DNA from: Butyrivibrio hungatei DSM 14810
GTDB taxonomy: Bacteria; Bacillota; Clostridia; Lachnospirales; Lachnospiraceae
Assembly (NCBI RefSeq): GCF_900143205.1
Contig: NZ_FRDH01000005.1
Location: 186,001-250,000, forward strand
DNA length: 64,000 nucleotides
Direction of reading: 5' to 3'
Every line of letters starts with the position of its first letter. Position 1 is the first letter of the stretch. Under the pieces are notes generated by a model. It searched no databases and was not told the origin of the DNA. It was given only the letters and a program-made list of their open reading frames with translations. The translations under genes and the position numbers were made by a program. Positions 35,813 through 44,169 of the stretch are shown here, piece by piece.

Positions 35813-35840
35813 AAAAGCCTGATCGAAAGATCAGGCTTTT
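35813..35840. terminator. Bidirectional terminator between the orphan gene and tRNA-Leu
   Basis: Twelve-base arms AAAAGCCTGATC / GATCAGGCTTTT with a GAAA tetraloop; A and T runs flank both sides, so it can end transcription from either direction. Confidence 0.92.
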
Positions 35841-35844
35841 ATAG

Positions 35845-35927
35845 TGCCGGCAGTGGGACTTGAACCCACACGTGGTTACCCACAACAGATTTTGAGTCTG
35901 CATCGTCTGCCATTCCGACATGCCGGC
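35845..35927 (-). tRNA. tRNA-Leu (anticodon CAA)
   Basis: An 83-nt class II tRNA on the minus strand. The acceptor arm GCCGGCA pairs with TGCCGGC and the discriminator is A. The anticodon stem CAGA/TCTG encloses loop CTCAAAA with anticodon CAA (reads UUG). The long variable arm contains TGGGTAACCA, and the T arm is GTGGG-TTCAAGT-CCCAC. CCA is not encoded. The Leu identity fits the anticodon, the long variable arm and the A discriminator. Confidence 0.96.
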
Positions 35928-35930
35928 TTA

Positions 35931-35962
35931 TAAAAGCTGTATCCCATGAGGAATACAGCTTT
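35931..35962 (-). terminator. Terminator after the Nudix gene, just before tRNA-Leu
   Basis: Ten-base arms AAAGCTGTAT / ATACAGCTTT, about a 10-base loop, then TTTTAT on the minus strand. It ends only about 4 bases before the tRNA 5' end. Confidence 0.75.
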
Positions 35963-36015
35963 ATTAGTTTAGCATAGGAGCTAATTATATTCAAGGAGTT
36001 TTTAAACAGATTTAT

Positions 36016-36612
36016 TTACATCTTGTTCTTGTAAAGATAGTAAGCAAGCACATGAAGAGATTGCTTGAAGTCACCGCCATAGATTCTAGATAGAAGTTCT
36101 TTTTCTGAAATAGTCTCGATGTTAAGGAATTCAGTATCATCAAGGTCCTGACCGCAGATTTTTTTGCAAGCTGTAGCGCAGTAGATGTGAACGTTACTAT
36201 TTGATAATGTGGCATTTGCTGGGATTGTGAGAAGGTGAGCCCAGTTATCAGATATATATCCGGTTTCTTCTTTGAGTTCTCTTTTGGCAGCTTCAAAGGC
36301 GTCATCTTCAGTAGCGATTATGTTTTTGCTTGTTATGTATGGAACGTCGCTTTTTTCTTTGTATTCGATGGCTCCAGCTGGAAATTCAGTTGTGATTTCA
36401 TCAATACCATGTCTGTACTGCTTGACGCAGATATACTGTCCCCTTTCATCTGTGGCTACGATGAGAGAGAAGCTGTGCTTGGAATAGTTATATACAGGAC
36501 CAATCACGGAGTCGTTAGGGAGCTTGTATTCATTTCTTCTAAAGTCAATCCATTCGTCCTGAACTACGTGTTCTTCTTTTATCAGTTTCCAGGTTAGGGC
36601 ATTGTTTTGCAT
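36016..36612 (-). CDS. Nudix hydrolase, ADP-ribose pyrophosphatase-like, with an insertion in the Nudix box
   Basis: 198 residues. Nudix enzymes cleave nucleoside diphosphates linked to another group. FPAGAIE opens the Nudix region and AAKRELKEETGY is the catalytic helix with its REL-x-EE-x-G core. Between them lie about 20 residues (YKEKSDVPYITSKNIIATED) where the family usually has about six. The flanking ADP-ribose-type motifs (VKQYRHGIDE, ANATLSNS) are otherwise normal. The gene faces away from the HD-GYP gene at 36802 and is followed by a terminator and tRNA-Leu. Confidence 0.88.
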   Translation of the reverse strand: MQNNALTWKLIKEEHVVQDEWIDFRRNEYKLPNDSVIGPVYNYSKHSFSLIVATDERGQYICVKQYRHGIDEITTEFPAGAIEYKEKSDVPYITSKNIIATEDDAFEAAKRELKEETGYISDNWAHLLTIPANATLSNSNVHIYCATACKKICGQDLDDTEFLNIETISEKELLSRIYGGDFKQSLHVLAYYLYKNKM

Positions 36613-36801
36613 CTATACTACCTCTGCTTATTCGTTTTTATTTATGATGATACTCCAAGTAAGGATATTGCTACAAGATTAAATTATTTTGAAAAATTCT
36701 TTCTGTAATGATAATAGTTTCTATTTGATAAATAGTAACATATAATGAGTTATGGTATAATGACTATGCTATATTTATAAATATTACGGTGGGCGGCGTG
36801 T

Positions 36802-37887
36802 ATGAAACTAATATCTGTTGATAAACTTGAACCGGGGCTTGTTGTTTCTGAAAACATCTATACTATTGATGACAGACTTGTTCTTCCTAAAGGAACTGTC
36901 CTTTCTGACAAGGATATAGCAAGGATCAGATCTCATTCACTTTACAATATCTTTGTAGAAAATGAAAAAAAGCCTGTTCCTGTGGAAGCTCCACATAAGC
37001 CGGCTGTCGCTTTATCTTATGCAGAAAAGCTCAGAAATTCTGAAGAATTCATCAAATTCAAACAGCATATCGAAGAAAATGCTAAGGAACTTGAAGAGTC
37101 ATTTAAGATGATCGCAAATGGCACTATGGCTCTTGATGTTGATAAGCTTACAGAACCTGTTTATCACCTATTTGTAGAAGCCGGTGGAACAGCGGGTGTC
37201 TTTGACATGCTTCACAATCTCCGCGACAACAGTGATGCAGTTTATATGCACAGCCTTAACGTTTCACTTATCTGTAATACAATTGCTAACTGGATGAAAC
37301 TTCCAGAGGAAAAGGTTCAGCTTGCTACAGCAGCTGGTCTTTTACACGATATTGGTAAGGTGCTCCTTCCACAGGATCTTCTGGACAAGAGTACACCATA
37401 TACCGAGTATGAATCCAGACTGTTAAAAGAGCATGTGGTAAAGGGATATGAGCTTGTAAAGGATAAGGATATTGATCAGCACATCAAAAATAGTGTCATC
37501 ATGCATCACGAGTTCCGTGATGGATCAGGATATCCATTCCATATAAAGGGCGACCAGATTGACGAGATTGCCAGCATTGTAACTGTTGCCAATATCTATG
37601 ACGAGCTTACCAGCAAGAGAAAGTTCAGAGCACCTCTTTGTCCGTTTGAAGTTATCGGCCAGTTTGAGAAGGAAGGGTTTGAGAAGTTTGACGCAGATGT
37701 TATCATGACTTTTCTTACCAACATATCCAATACGTTCATTGCAAATCGCGTTATGCTCAATAACGGGAAGACTGGCGATATTATCTTTATAAATGCGGAA
37801 CATTTATCCAGACCGGTTGTAAAATGCGGAGGCGAATACATCGATCTGGGATCAGAGAATAATCTATCTATCGTGGCAGTTATCTAA
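36802..37887 (+). CDS. HD-GYP domain protein (predicted c-di-GMP phosphodiesterase)
   Basis: 361 residues. A small N-terminal domain (~1-60, begins MKLISVDKLEPGLVVSENIY) precedes a linker and the HD-GYP domain. H182-D183 in LLHDIGK, a later H in LKEHVVKGYE, and HHEFRDGSGYP give the expected metal ligands and GYP signature, so the protein should be active. The C terminus (NGKTGDIIFIN...LSRPVVK) matches that of the tyrosine-substituted paralogue at 15498. No signal-receiver or GGDEF domain is fused. It is divergent from the Nudix gene and stands alone; two TATAAT boxes lie at 36741 and 36756. Confidence 0.92.
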   Translation: MKLISVDKLEPGLVVSENIYTIDDRLVLPKGTVLSDKDIARIRSHSLYNIFVENEKKPVPVEAPHKPAVALSYAEKLRNSEEFIKFKQHIEENAKELEESFKMIANGTMALDVDKLTEPVYHLFVEAGGTAGVFDMLHNLRDNSDAVYMHSLNVSLICNTIANWMKLPEEKVQLATAAGLLHDIGKVLLPQDLLDKSTPYTEYESRLLKEHVVKGYELVKDKDIDQHIKNSVIMHHEFRDGSGYPFHIKGDQIDEIASIVTVANIYDELTSKRKFRAPLCPFEVIGQFEKEGFEKFDADVIMTFLTNISNTFIANRVMLNNGKTGDIIFINAEHLSRPVVKCGGEYIDLGSENNLSIVAVI

Positions 37888-37964
37888 GGAAATTTGCACA
37901 AATATTGGAAACGAAAATTGTAAAAAACGTTTCTTGTTAATTAAACCCTAGTATCATATTATTG

Positions 37965-38032
37965 TTATAAGGAAACCAGATAAAATAAATCCGTTTCCTT
38001 ATAAGTTGTTTATGTTAGCTGGCTATACCAGC
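37965..38032 (+). other. Two hairpins in the leader of the glycosyltransferase-like gene
   Basis: A perfect 12-base inverted repeat TTATAAGGAAAC / GTTTCCTTATAA (37965-37976 and 37993-38004, 16-base loop) and a short hairpin GCTGG-CTATA-CCAGC (38018-38032). The second hairpin ends 13 bases before the start codon and may mask ribosome entry; no clear ribosome site was seen. Confidence 0.6.
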
Positions 38033-38045
38033 AGAATGGGTGATC

Positions 38046-39518
38046 ATGACAGAGAAATCAAAACAGATTTTCGGAAACAAGATTAGTGACAAAGATTATC
38101 ACAGTGCCATCAAATCCAAGAATAGTTATATCAGGAAATATGGCGATGATTCCGGCGTGGATTATGGCGTACAGGTTACAGACAATAACGTCATCGGACC
38201 TATACTGGGAGTGAAGAACATTGAAGTTTCTACTAAACCTTCTGAGGGTAAAATAGATACTGAAAAAGGGATTATAGTAGGAAACATCAGAATGGGGTTT
38301 GGTCATTACCGTATATCCATGGCTATGGCTTCATATGCGCATCATCTTGGACTTACTCCTTATTGGATGGATCTTAATTCTTTTAAGGAGACTACATGTA
38401 CCAAGGTTATTGGAGCTCAGAATGATCTTTATTCTCTTGGATCAAGACTTTCCAAAAATCCAATTTTTAATAAGTTCGTTTGGGAACCTATGAACTACGA
38501 AGGATTCAGAGCTCTTTCATATAATGCAAAGGACCAGAAAAATGCTGAGCTTATGGCTCCTGTTTACAAAAATGTCCCAAAGGATATTCCGGTTGTTGCA
38601 ACTCATGCATGGCCTGCGCAGGCAGCTGTTCATGCAGGAATGAAGTATGTAGTCAATGCGATTCCTGATAACTGGCCAATGGCCCTTCATTTATCTGAGG
38701 GCAGTGTGCATACTATACAGTGCAGAAATGCTTATATGGGCTATAGAGTGTTAAATGGCATGGATAAAAAGAAGGTTTGTAAGCCTATGCCAAAGCAGTC
38801 ACTTGTATACACTGGCCATTACATTGATTATGAACTTGTCAGCAATATAGATAATGACTGCGAAGCTAGAAGGATCAGAAATAGAAAAGGAAAGCCAATC
38901 CGTTTCCTTTTGACTATTGGCGGAGCAGGTGCTCAGAAAGAGATTTTTGCTGAGATCATAAAGCATCTGATACCAGCTATCAAATCTGGTATTGCAGCTC
39001 TTTATGTAAATGTTGGTGATTATAGAAATGTCTGGGATGAGCTTTGCAAAGAAATTCCAGATATGAATGCCTTAAAGACAGAGCATATGGACAATTGGGA
39101 AGATACAGTTTCTTTTGCTGAGAAATCTCTTGATCCTGAGCTTGAAATAGAGGGAATCCACGGATTCTATCATAAGAATATTTTTGAAGCAGTTTATGCA
39201 ACTAATCTCTTGATGAGAAGCTGCGATGTACTTGTTACAAAGCCTAGTGAACTTGCCTTTTATCCTGTTCCTAAGCTGTTTATTAAACGAGTTGGTAAAC
39301 ACGAGATGTGGGGGGCAATCCATTCAGCTGAGATCGGCGATGGAACACTTGAGTGCAGAGATATACCACATATTTTGCAGATGATAGACCAGTTTATTCA
39401 GACAGATCTTGTTTGCGAGATGTGCGACAACATTGTACTTAATAAGAATATGGGCATCTATGATGGAGCCAAAAAAGTAATTGAGCTTGCGATGAAGCTT
39501 AAGGAGGAAGATAAGTGA
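38046..39518 (+). CDS. Glycosyltransferase-like (GT-B fold?) protein of unknown function
   Basis: About 490 residues, soluble. I do not recognise a characterised homologue. After a ~75-residue N-terminal segment comes GNIRMGFGHYRISMAMASYA, which resembles the glycine/histidine loop of MGDG-synthase and MurG-type enzymes. Later LLTIGGAGAQKEIF and CDVLVTKPSELAFYPVPKLFI resemble the two donor-side motifs of such GT-B proteins. The start could be GTG 38040 or ATG 38046; neither has a good ribosome site. The sugar symporter gene begins inside the stop codon, so the two are coupled, suggesting the imported or modified molecule is a glycoside. Confidence 0.6.
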   Translation: MTEKSKQIFGNKISDKDYHSAIKSKNSYIRKYGDDSGVDYGVQVTDNNVIGPILGVKNIEVSTKPSEGKIDTEKGIIVGNIRMGFGHYRISMAMASYAHHLGLTPYWMDLNSFKETTCTKVIGAQNDLYSLGSRLSKNPIFNKFVWEPMNYEGFRALSYNAKDQKNAELMAPVYKNVPKDIPVVATHAWPAQAAVHAGMKYVVNAIPDNWPMALHLSEGSVHTIQCRNAYMGYRVLNGMDKKKVCKPMPKQSLVYTGHYIDYELVSNIDNDCEARRIRNRKGKPIRFLLTIGGAGAQKEIFAEIIKHLIPAIKSGIAALYVNVGDYRNVWDELCKEIPDMNALKTEHMDNWEDTVSFAEKSLDPELEIEGIHGFYHKNIFEAVYATNLLMRSCDVLVTKPSELAFYPVPKLFIKRVGKHEMWGAIHSAEIGDGTLECRDIPHILQMIDQFIQTDLVCEMCDNIVLNKNMGIYDGAKKVIELAMKLKEEDK

Positions 39519-40966
39519 TGGAAGAGAAGATCAGTTTATCAGGGGCAGCAAAAGCTTCCTATGGACTAGGCGCAGTTGGTAAGGACATGGTATACATGCT
39601 CTCAGCGTCTTATGTTCTGTATTATTATCAGGATATTTTGGGCGTCAGTGCAGCTGCCATGGGAGTTATCCTTATGATTGCCAGAGTCTTTGATGCTTTT
39701 AATGATCCTATCATGGGCGCAATTGTTGCCAAGACAAAGACTAAATGGGGCAAGTTTCGTCCCTGGCTTTTGATTGGAACTATTACAAATGCAATCGTGT
39801 TGTTCCTAATGTTTTCTGCACCTCCAGCACTTAATGGTCAGGGGCTTGTAACATATGCAGCTGTTACATATATCTTATGGGGTGTTACTTACACAATGAT
39901 GGATATCCCATATTGGTCAATGATCCCTGCATTTACAGAAGGCGGCAAAGAGAGAGAAGGACTTACAACTCTTGCCAGATCATGTGCAGGTGTTGGATCA
40001 GCTATTATCACCATCATTACTGTAATGACCGTATCAGCGCTTGGACATGCCTTTGGTGGAGCTAATATTACCGATAGAGAAGTTGAGAGACTTGGTTTTT
40101 CATACTTTTCAATTATCATAGCTGTTTTATTTGTTCTCTTTACTGTTATCTGTTGCATTTTTGTAAAAGAGAAATCAACAGTAGATATGAAGACAGCATC
40201 TATTGGAGAGATGTTCAAGGCTCTTATCCAGAACGATCAGGCTATGGCAGTAGTAGTGGCTATCGTTGTTGTTAACTGCTCAATCTACATCACATCTAAC
40301 CTTGTTATCTACTTCTTTAAGTATGATTTTGGTGGAACAGGCTGGAGAGGTGATTACACACTGTTTTCAACATTTGGAGGCGGAATTCAGATCCTTTCAA
40401 TGATGATTCTTTATCCACTCCTTAGAAAAATGTTTACGTCTATCAACATTTATTACATCAGTATGGGCATGGCAATCTGTGGCTATATTTCACTTCTTGT
40501 TCTTGCTTCTACATCAATGAATAACGTATTCCTTTTGTTCATTCCTGGATTCTTTATCTTTGCAGCAAATGGAATGCTCTCAGTTATTACAACAGTATTT
40601 CTTGCTAATACTGTAGATTACGGTGATCTCAAGAATAACCGCAGAGATGAGTCAGTTATCTTCTCAATGCAGACATTTGTTGTTAAGCTTGCATCTGGTA
40701 TTTCAGCTTTTTTAGCTGCCATCTCACTTCAGATCCTTGCTTTATCAAATGATACTGCAGAGACAGCAAAAGAGATCGATTACTCAATGGGTGTTTCGCT
40801 TGCCCAGAAGATGGGACTTAGAATGGCAATGACTATCGTACCTATAATCGGACTTGTTTTTGCAATATTCTGGTTTAAAAATAAGTATTTCTTAACTGAT
40901 GAAAAGCTTCAGGAGATCTCAGTTACTCTTGTGCAGAGAAAGACAGAAGAATTGTCTAAGAATTAA
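39518..40966 (+). CDS. GPH family sugar:cation symporter (MelB/XylP-like)
   Basis: 482 residues with about twelve membrane helices. The first loops carry the GPH signature DAFNDPIMGAIVAKTKTKWGKFRPW, and a later TVDYGDLKNNRRDESVIFSMQTF matches the second conserved region of the family. Members bring in melibiose, pentosides, hexuronides or other glycosides with Na+ or H+. AAGGAGG near 39501 is the ribosome site and the ATG overlaps the upstream TGA (TGATG). No glycosidase is in the same unit; the nearest one is the arabinofuranosidase at 57086. Confidence 0.9.
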   Translation: MEEKISLSGAAKASYGLGAVGKDMVYMLSASYVLYYYQDILGVSAAAMGVILMIARVFDAFNDPIMGAIVAKTKTKWGKFRPWLLIGTITNAIVLFLMFSAPPALNGQGLVTYAAVTYILWGVTYTMMDIPYWSMIPAFTEGGKEREGLTTLARSCAGVGSAIITIITVMTVSALGHAFGGANITDREVERLGFSYFSIIIAVLFVLFTVICCIFVKEKSTVDMKTASIGEMFKALIQNDQAMAVVVAIVVVNCSIYITSNLVIYFFKYDFGGTGWRGDYTLFSTFGGGIQILSMMILYPLLRKMFTSINIYYISMGMAICGYISLLVLASTSMNNVFLLFIPGFFIFAANGMLSVITTVFLANTVDYGDLKNNRRDESVIFSMQTFVVKLASGISAFLAAISLQILALSNDTAETAKEIDYSMGVSLAQKMGLRMAMTIVPIIGLVFAIFWFKNKYFLTDEKLQEISVTLVQRKTEELSKN

Positions 40967-40993
40967 TAGGTGCCTTGCATCTTATGAGGATAT

Positions 40994-41042
40994 ATAAAAA
41001 ACATCGTTTGCTTCGATTTTTCGGGGCATACGGTGTTTTTTA
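40994..41042 (+). terminator. Possible terminator after the symporter gene
   Basis: AAAAAACATCG and CGGTGTTTTTT can pair with one G-U, around a loop that itself contains ATCG-N7-CGAT. The pairing is imperfect and the loop long, so this is a moderate call. Confidence 0.5.
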
Positions 41043-41083
41043 TGCTATAATTACTTTGATTGTATTGTATAAAAGGTGAGCTG

Positions 41084-41407
41084 ATGACTTGTAAAGATAT
41101 TGAAAAGTTAATACCATCTTTTCTTGATGATGACCTTGATAACAAGGATCTTTCTGAGTTTATTTCTCATATTGAGAGTTGCTCTGAATGTAAAGAAGAG
41201 CTTACTATCCAGTTCCTTGTTAAGGTTGGTATGAAGCGTCTTGAGGATGGTAATACATTTAACTTAAGAGATGAACTTGAACTTCTTATGAGAGATTCCA
41301 AAAAGAGTCTTAAAGCCAGAAGATATCTTGTGTTTACCAGCTATGTCCTTGAACTTGCTGTTATAGTCTTGGGTGTGATTACAGTAGTTCTTTCGTTTAT
41401 TTTATAA
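41084..41407 (+). CDS. Small zf-HC2 (anti-sigma-like) membrane protein
   Basis: 107 residues. The N-terminal part has the zinc-finger pattern of anti-sigma factors: CKDIEKLIPSFLDDDL and H-x3-C-x2-C in HIESCSECKEEL. One membrane helix near the C terminus (~80-105, SYVLELAVIVLGVITVVLSF) leaves almost no outside domain. AAAGGTGAG sets the ATG at 41084. Anti-sigma factors usually sit next to their ECF sigma gene, but no sigma gene is here, so this may bind another partner. Confidence 0.75.
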   Translation: MTCKDIEKLIPSFLDDDLDNKDLSEFISHIESCSECKEELTIQFLVKVGMKRLEDGNTFNLRDELELLMRDSKKSLKARRYLVFTSYVLELAVIVLGVITVVLSFIL

Positions 41408-41429
41408 TTCTTTTTATTGTTGGTGGTTT

Positions 41430-43544
41430 ATGTCTGAAAATCTATTAATTGTTAATGGTAATGAGCTGGTCAGTGATGCTTTTTACAAAACACCAGCCTT
41501 TACAGACTCTGACGGAGTTTTTGTAAATGGTGTCTATGGTGGTATCTTCAAGCTTATTTCAATATTAAAAACAAGTGAATATAAGTATATGAGTATTTCT
41601 TTTTCTGAGGATGGTGTAAATGAAAGATTAAAGCCTCAGATATTGAAATTCAGGGAAATCATAGAAGAAAATGGTCAGGGAGAGATCGCTGTGACCAAAG
41701 AGTTTTTGGAATCCCTTGAAAATGCGCTGAAAAAACTTTCTCCATCAGGAGAAGTTAAGGGAGCTTCTTTTGATATGACTATGAAGGTTACATCTGACCT
41801 TAATGAAGTAGAAGCTCTTTTTGAAACCAGGGCTGATAGAGCTGCTTTCTATTTCCTTACGGATAAAGAAAAGATCCTTGGTCTTTCAATTACTTTTGAT
41901 GGCAGTAATGTAACATATATTCCGGTTGAGAACTTTATAACTGCAGATTATCTTGGCAAGAAGTTGTCTTACTTAAGTGAGAGAATGAGCCTTTGCAGTT
42001 TTGATATCAAAGAAAGCTACAAGTATTTTGAGCCTTCTGAATTTGCAAACAGGACCTATGGTTACAAAGATGAGGACGTGTCAGGGAATAAGTGCTTTGA
42101 TGTGCTGATTGGAGCATATCTTATCAATCCTCTTAAGAATGACTATGAACCTTGGGATGTTGCAAAAGAGTACCTCAAGTTAACCCTCCCTAAGAGAGCT
42201 GATCTTTTTGGAAAAGAGCCACTTGAAAATGCGGATGTTAAGGTGCTTTCTGATTATGCTTCCAAGATAGCTTATATCTGCTACAATGCTGAGCCTCTTA
42301 TAAGGGCTAAGCTTGTCAAAACAGGCATGGAGAGGCTTATGTATAACATAGAGATGCCTCTTTCATATATTCTTTATTCCATGGAAAAAGAAGGCATCAT
42401 CGTTAAAAGAGATGAGCTTAAAGCCTATGGAGACAAGCTCCTTGTAAGGATTGATGAACTTGAAAAGGCAATCTATGAAGCTGCAGGAGTTGAATTTAAT
42501 ATCAATTCTCCAAAGCAGCTTGGAGAGATATTATTTGAAAGACTTGGGCTTCCAGCTGAAAAGAAGACAAAGTCTGGCTATTCAACGGCAGCTGATGTAC
42601 TTGAAAAACTTGCGCCAGAGCACAAGATCGTTGCAGACATCCTGGAATACAGAGGACTTACTAAGCTTAAATCAACCTATGCAGATGGACTTGCAGCTTT
42701 TATCGCTGATGACAACAGGATACATACAAGCTTTAATCAGACTATCACTGCAACAGGAAGAATCAGTTCAACAGAGCCAAACCTTCAGAATATTCCTATG
42801 AGAACAGAACTTGGAAGACTCATCAGAAAGGTCTTTGTTCCTAAGGATGGCTATGTCTTTGCTGATGCGGATTATTCACAGATCGAGCTTAGGATCCTTG
42901 CCCATATGTCTAAGGACAAGGGACTTATCGATGCCTACCATGAAGGTGAGGATATCCATAGGATCACTGCATCCAAGGTGTTCCATGTTCCTTTTGAAGA
43001 GGTAACGCCGCTTCAGAGACGAAATGCCAAAGCTGTTAACTTTGGAATTGTTTATGGTATAAGCGCTTTTGGGCTATCACAGGATCTTTCCATATCAGCT
43101 CATGAAGCAAAAGAGTATATGGAAAAGTATTTTGAGACTTATCCTGGAGTTAAAAAGTATCAGGAAGATGTTATAGCAAGCGCAAAGGCAAAGGGCTATA
43201 GCGAGACTATGTTTGGCAGAAGAAGACCTGTTCCTGAGCTTAAGGCTTCTAACTTTAATTTAAGGCAGTTTGGCGAGAGAGTTGCCATGAATGCTCCTAT
43301 CCAGGGAACTGCTGCCGACATCATGAAGATAGCGATGATAGATGTTTTCTTTAAGTTAAAAGAACTGTCATTAAAGTCTAAGCTTATTTTGCAGATCCAC
43401 GATGAGCTTGTCATAGAGACTGCCCCAGATGAAGTGGATACCGTAACAAAGCTGTTGGCAGAAGAAATGGAAAAGGCAGTTACTTTGTCTGTGCCTATGG
43501 AGGTTGATTGCCACACAGGTTCAGACTGGTACGAGGCAAAGTAA
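41430..43544 (+). CDS. polA: DNA polymerase I with vestigial 5'-nuclease and no evident proofreading residues
   Basis: 704 residues against about 870-930 for full-length Pol I. The polymerase domain is intact: motif A D481-YSQIEL, motif B R530-R-N-A-K534-AVNFG, motif C H657-D658-E. The N terminus (LLIVNGNELVSDAFYKTP, then NGVYGG) clearly matches the first ~60 residues of a Pol I 5'-nuclease, where LLIDGNSL is normal, so the first metal ligand Asp is now Asn. The rest of the nuclease domain, roughly 200 residues, is absent. The 3'-5' exonuclease region (~135-170, AAFYFLTDKEKILGLSI) lacks the D-x-E motif. One continuous frame, so not a frameshift. Gap filling remains possible; RNA primer removal would need a separate nuclease. 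Confidence 0.93.
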   Translation: MSENLLIVNGNELVSDAFYKTPAFTDSDGVFVNGVYGGIFKLISILKTSEYKYMSISFSEDGVNERLKPQILKFREIIEENGQGEIAVTKEFLESLENALKKLSPSGEVKGASFDMTMKVTSDLNEVEALFETRADRAAFYFLTDKEKILGLSITFDGSNVTYIPVENFITADYLGKKLSYLSERMSLCSFDIKESYKYFEPSEFANRTYGYKDEDVSGNKCFDVLIGAYLINPLKNDYEPWDVAKEYLKLTLPKRADLFGKEPLENADVKVLSDYASKIAYICYNAEPLIRAKLVKTGMERLMYNIEMPLSYILYSMEKEGIIVKRDELKAYGDKLLVRIDELEKAIYEAAGVEFNINSPKQLGEILFERLGLPAEKKTKSGYSTAADVLEKLAPEHKIVADILEYRGLTKLKSTYADGLAAFIADDNRIHTSFNQTITATGRISSTEPNLQNIPMRTELGRLIRKVFVPKDGYVFADADYSQIELRILAHMSKDKGLIDAYHEGEDIHRITASKVFHVPFEEVTPLQRRNAKAVNFGIVYGISAFGLSQDLSISAHEAKEYMEKYFETYPGVKKYQEDVIASAKAKGYSETMFGRRRPVPELKASNFNLRQFGERVAMNAPIQGTAADIMKIAMIDVFFKLKELSLKSKLILQIHDELVIETAPDEVDTVTKLLAEEMEKAVTLSVPMEVDCHTGSDWYEAK

Positions 43545-43548
43545 GATA

Positions 43549-44169
43549 ATGGGACTTATTAAGGGTAAAACAAACATAATCGGGATTACAGGCGGTGTTG
43601 GCGCTGGAAAATCTACTGTTCTTGGTTATATACGGGACAATTATAACTGCCTTGTGATCTTTTCTGATGATGTAGCTAATGAGATCAAAAAGAAGGGGTA
43701 TCCAGCCTATGATGAGCTTGTTAAGCTCCTTGGAAAAGAGATCCTATCTGATGATGGAGAGATCGACAAAGCCAAGATGGCAGCGGCTATATTTAATGAC
43801 AAAGATAGCCTAGAAAAAGTAAATAATATTTTGCATCCTGCAGTAAATACATATATTATAAATATTATAGGGAATGAACGAAAAAATAACGTTTATGACT
43901 TTGTTTTTGTAGAAGCAGCTCTTTTGATAGAAAATGGTTATGACAAGATCGTTGATGAACTGTGGTATGTATATGCTTCTGAAGAAGCCAGAAGAGAGAG
44001 ATTAAAGGCTTCTAGAGGCTATTCGGATGAAAAGATAACTGATATCTTAGCTAATCAGCTAAGTGATGAAGTATTTAGGGAGTATTGCAGCTTTGTGATA
44101 GATAACAGTACAGATCTGTCAGATGCTGCAAAACAGATTGATAATAAACTTTGGGAGTGGAGAAAGTAA
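43549..44169 (+). CDS. coaE: Dephospho-CoA kinase
   Basis: Phosphorylates dephospho-CoA in the last step of coenzyme A synthesis. Walker A is GGVGAGKST, followed by FSDDVANEI (the usual D-x-D substrate site), the lid HPAVNTYI and FVEAALLIENGYD. The frame is open from a TTG at 43504 inside polA; I use the ATG at 43549 (206 residues), which follows the polA stop by 4 bases and matches the family length. polA-coaE is a common Firmicute order. The next gene starts within its stop codon (TAATG). Confidence 0.92.
   Translation: MGLIKGKTNIIGITGGVGAGKSTVLGYIRDNYNCLVIFSDDVANEIKKKGYPAYDELVKLLGKEILSDDGEIDKAKMAAAIFNDKDSLEKVNNILHPAVNTYIINIIGNERKNNVYDFVFVEAALLIENGYDKIVDELWYVYASEEARRERLKASRGYSDEKITDILANQLSDEVFREYCSFVIDNSTDLSDAAKQIDNKLWEWRK

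Noticed and set aside
41430..43544. polA truncation as a frameshift or assembly artefact
   Set aside because: The frame is continuous from the conserved N terminus to the polymerase domain, with normal codon use, so it looks like an evolved deletion.
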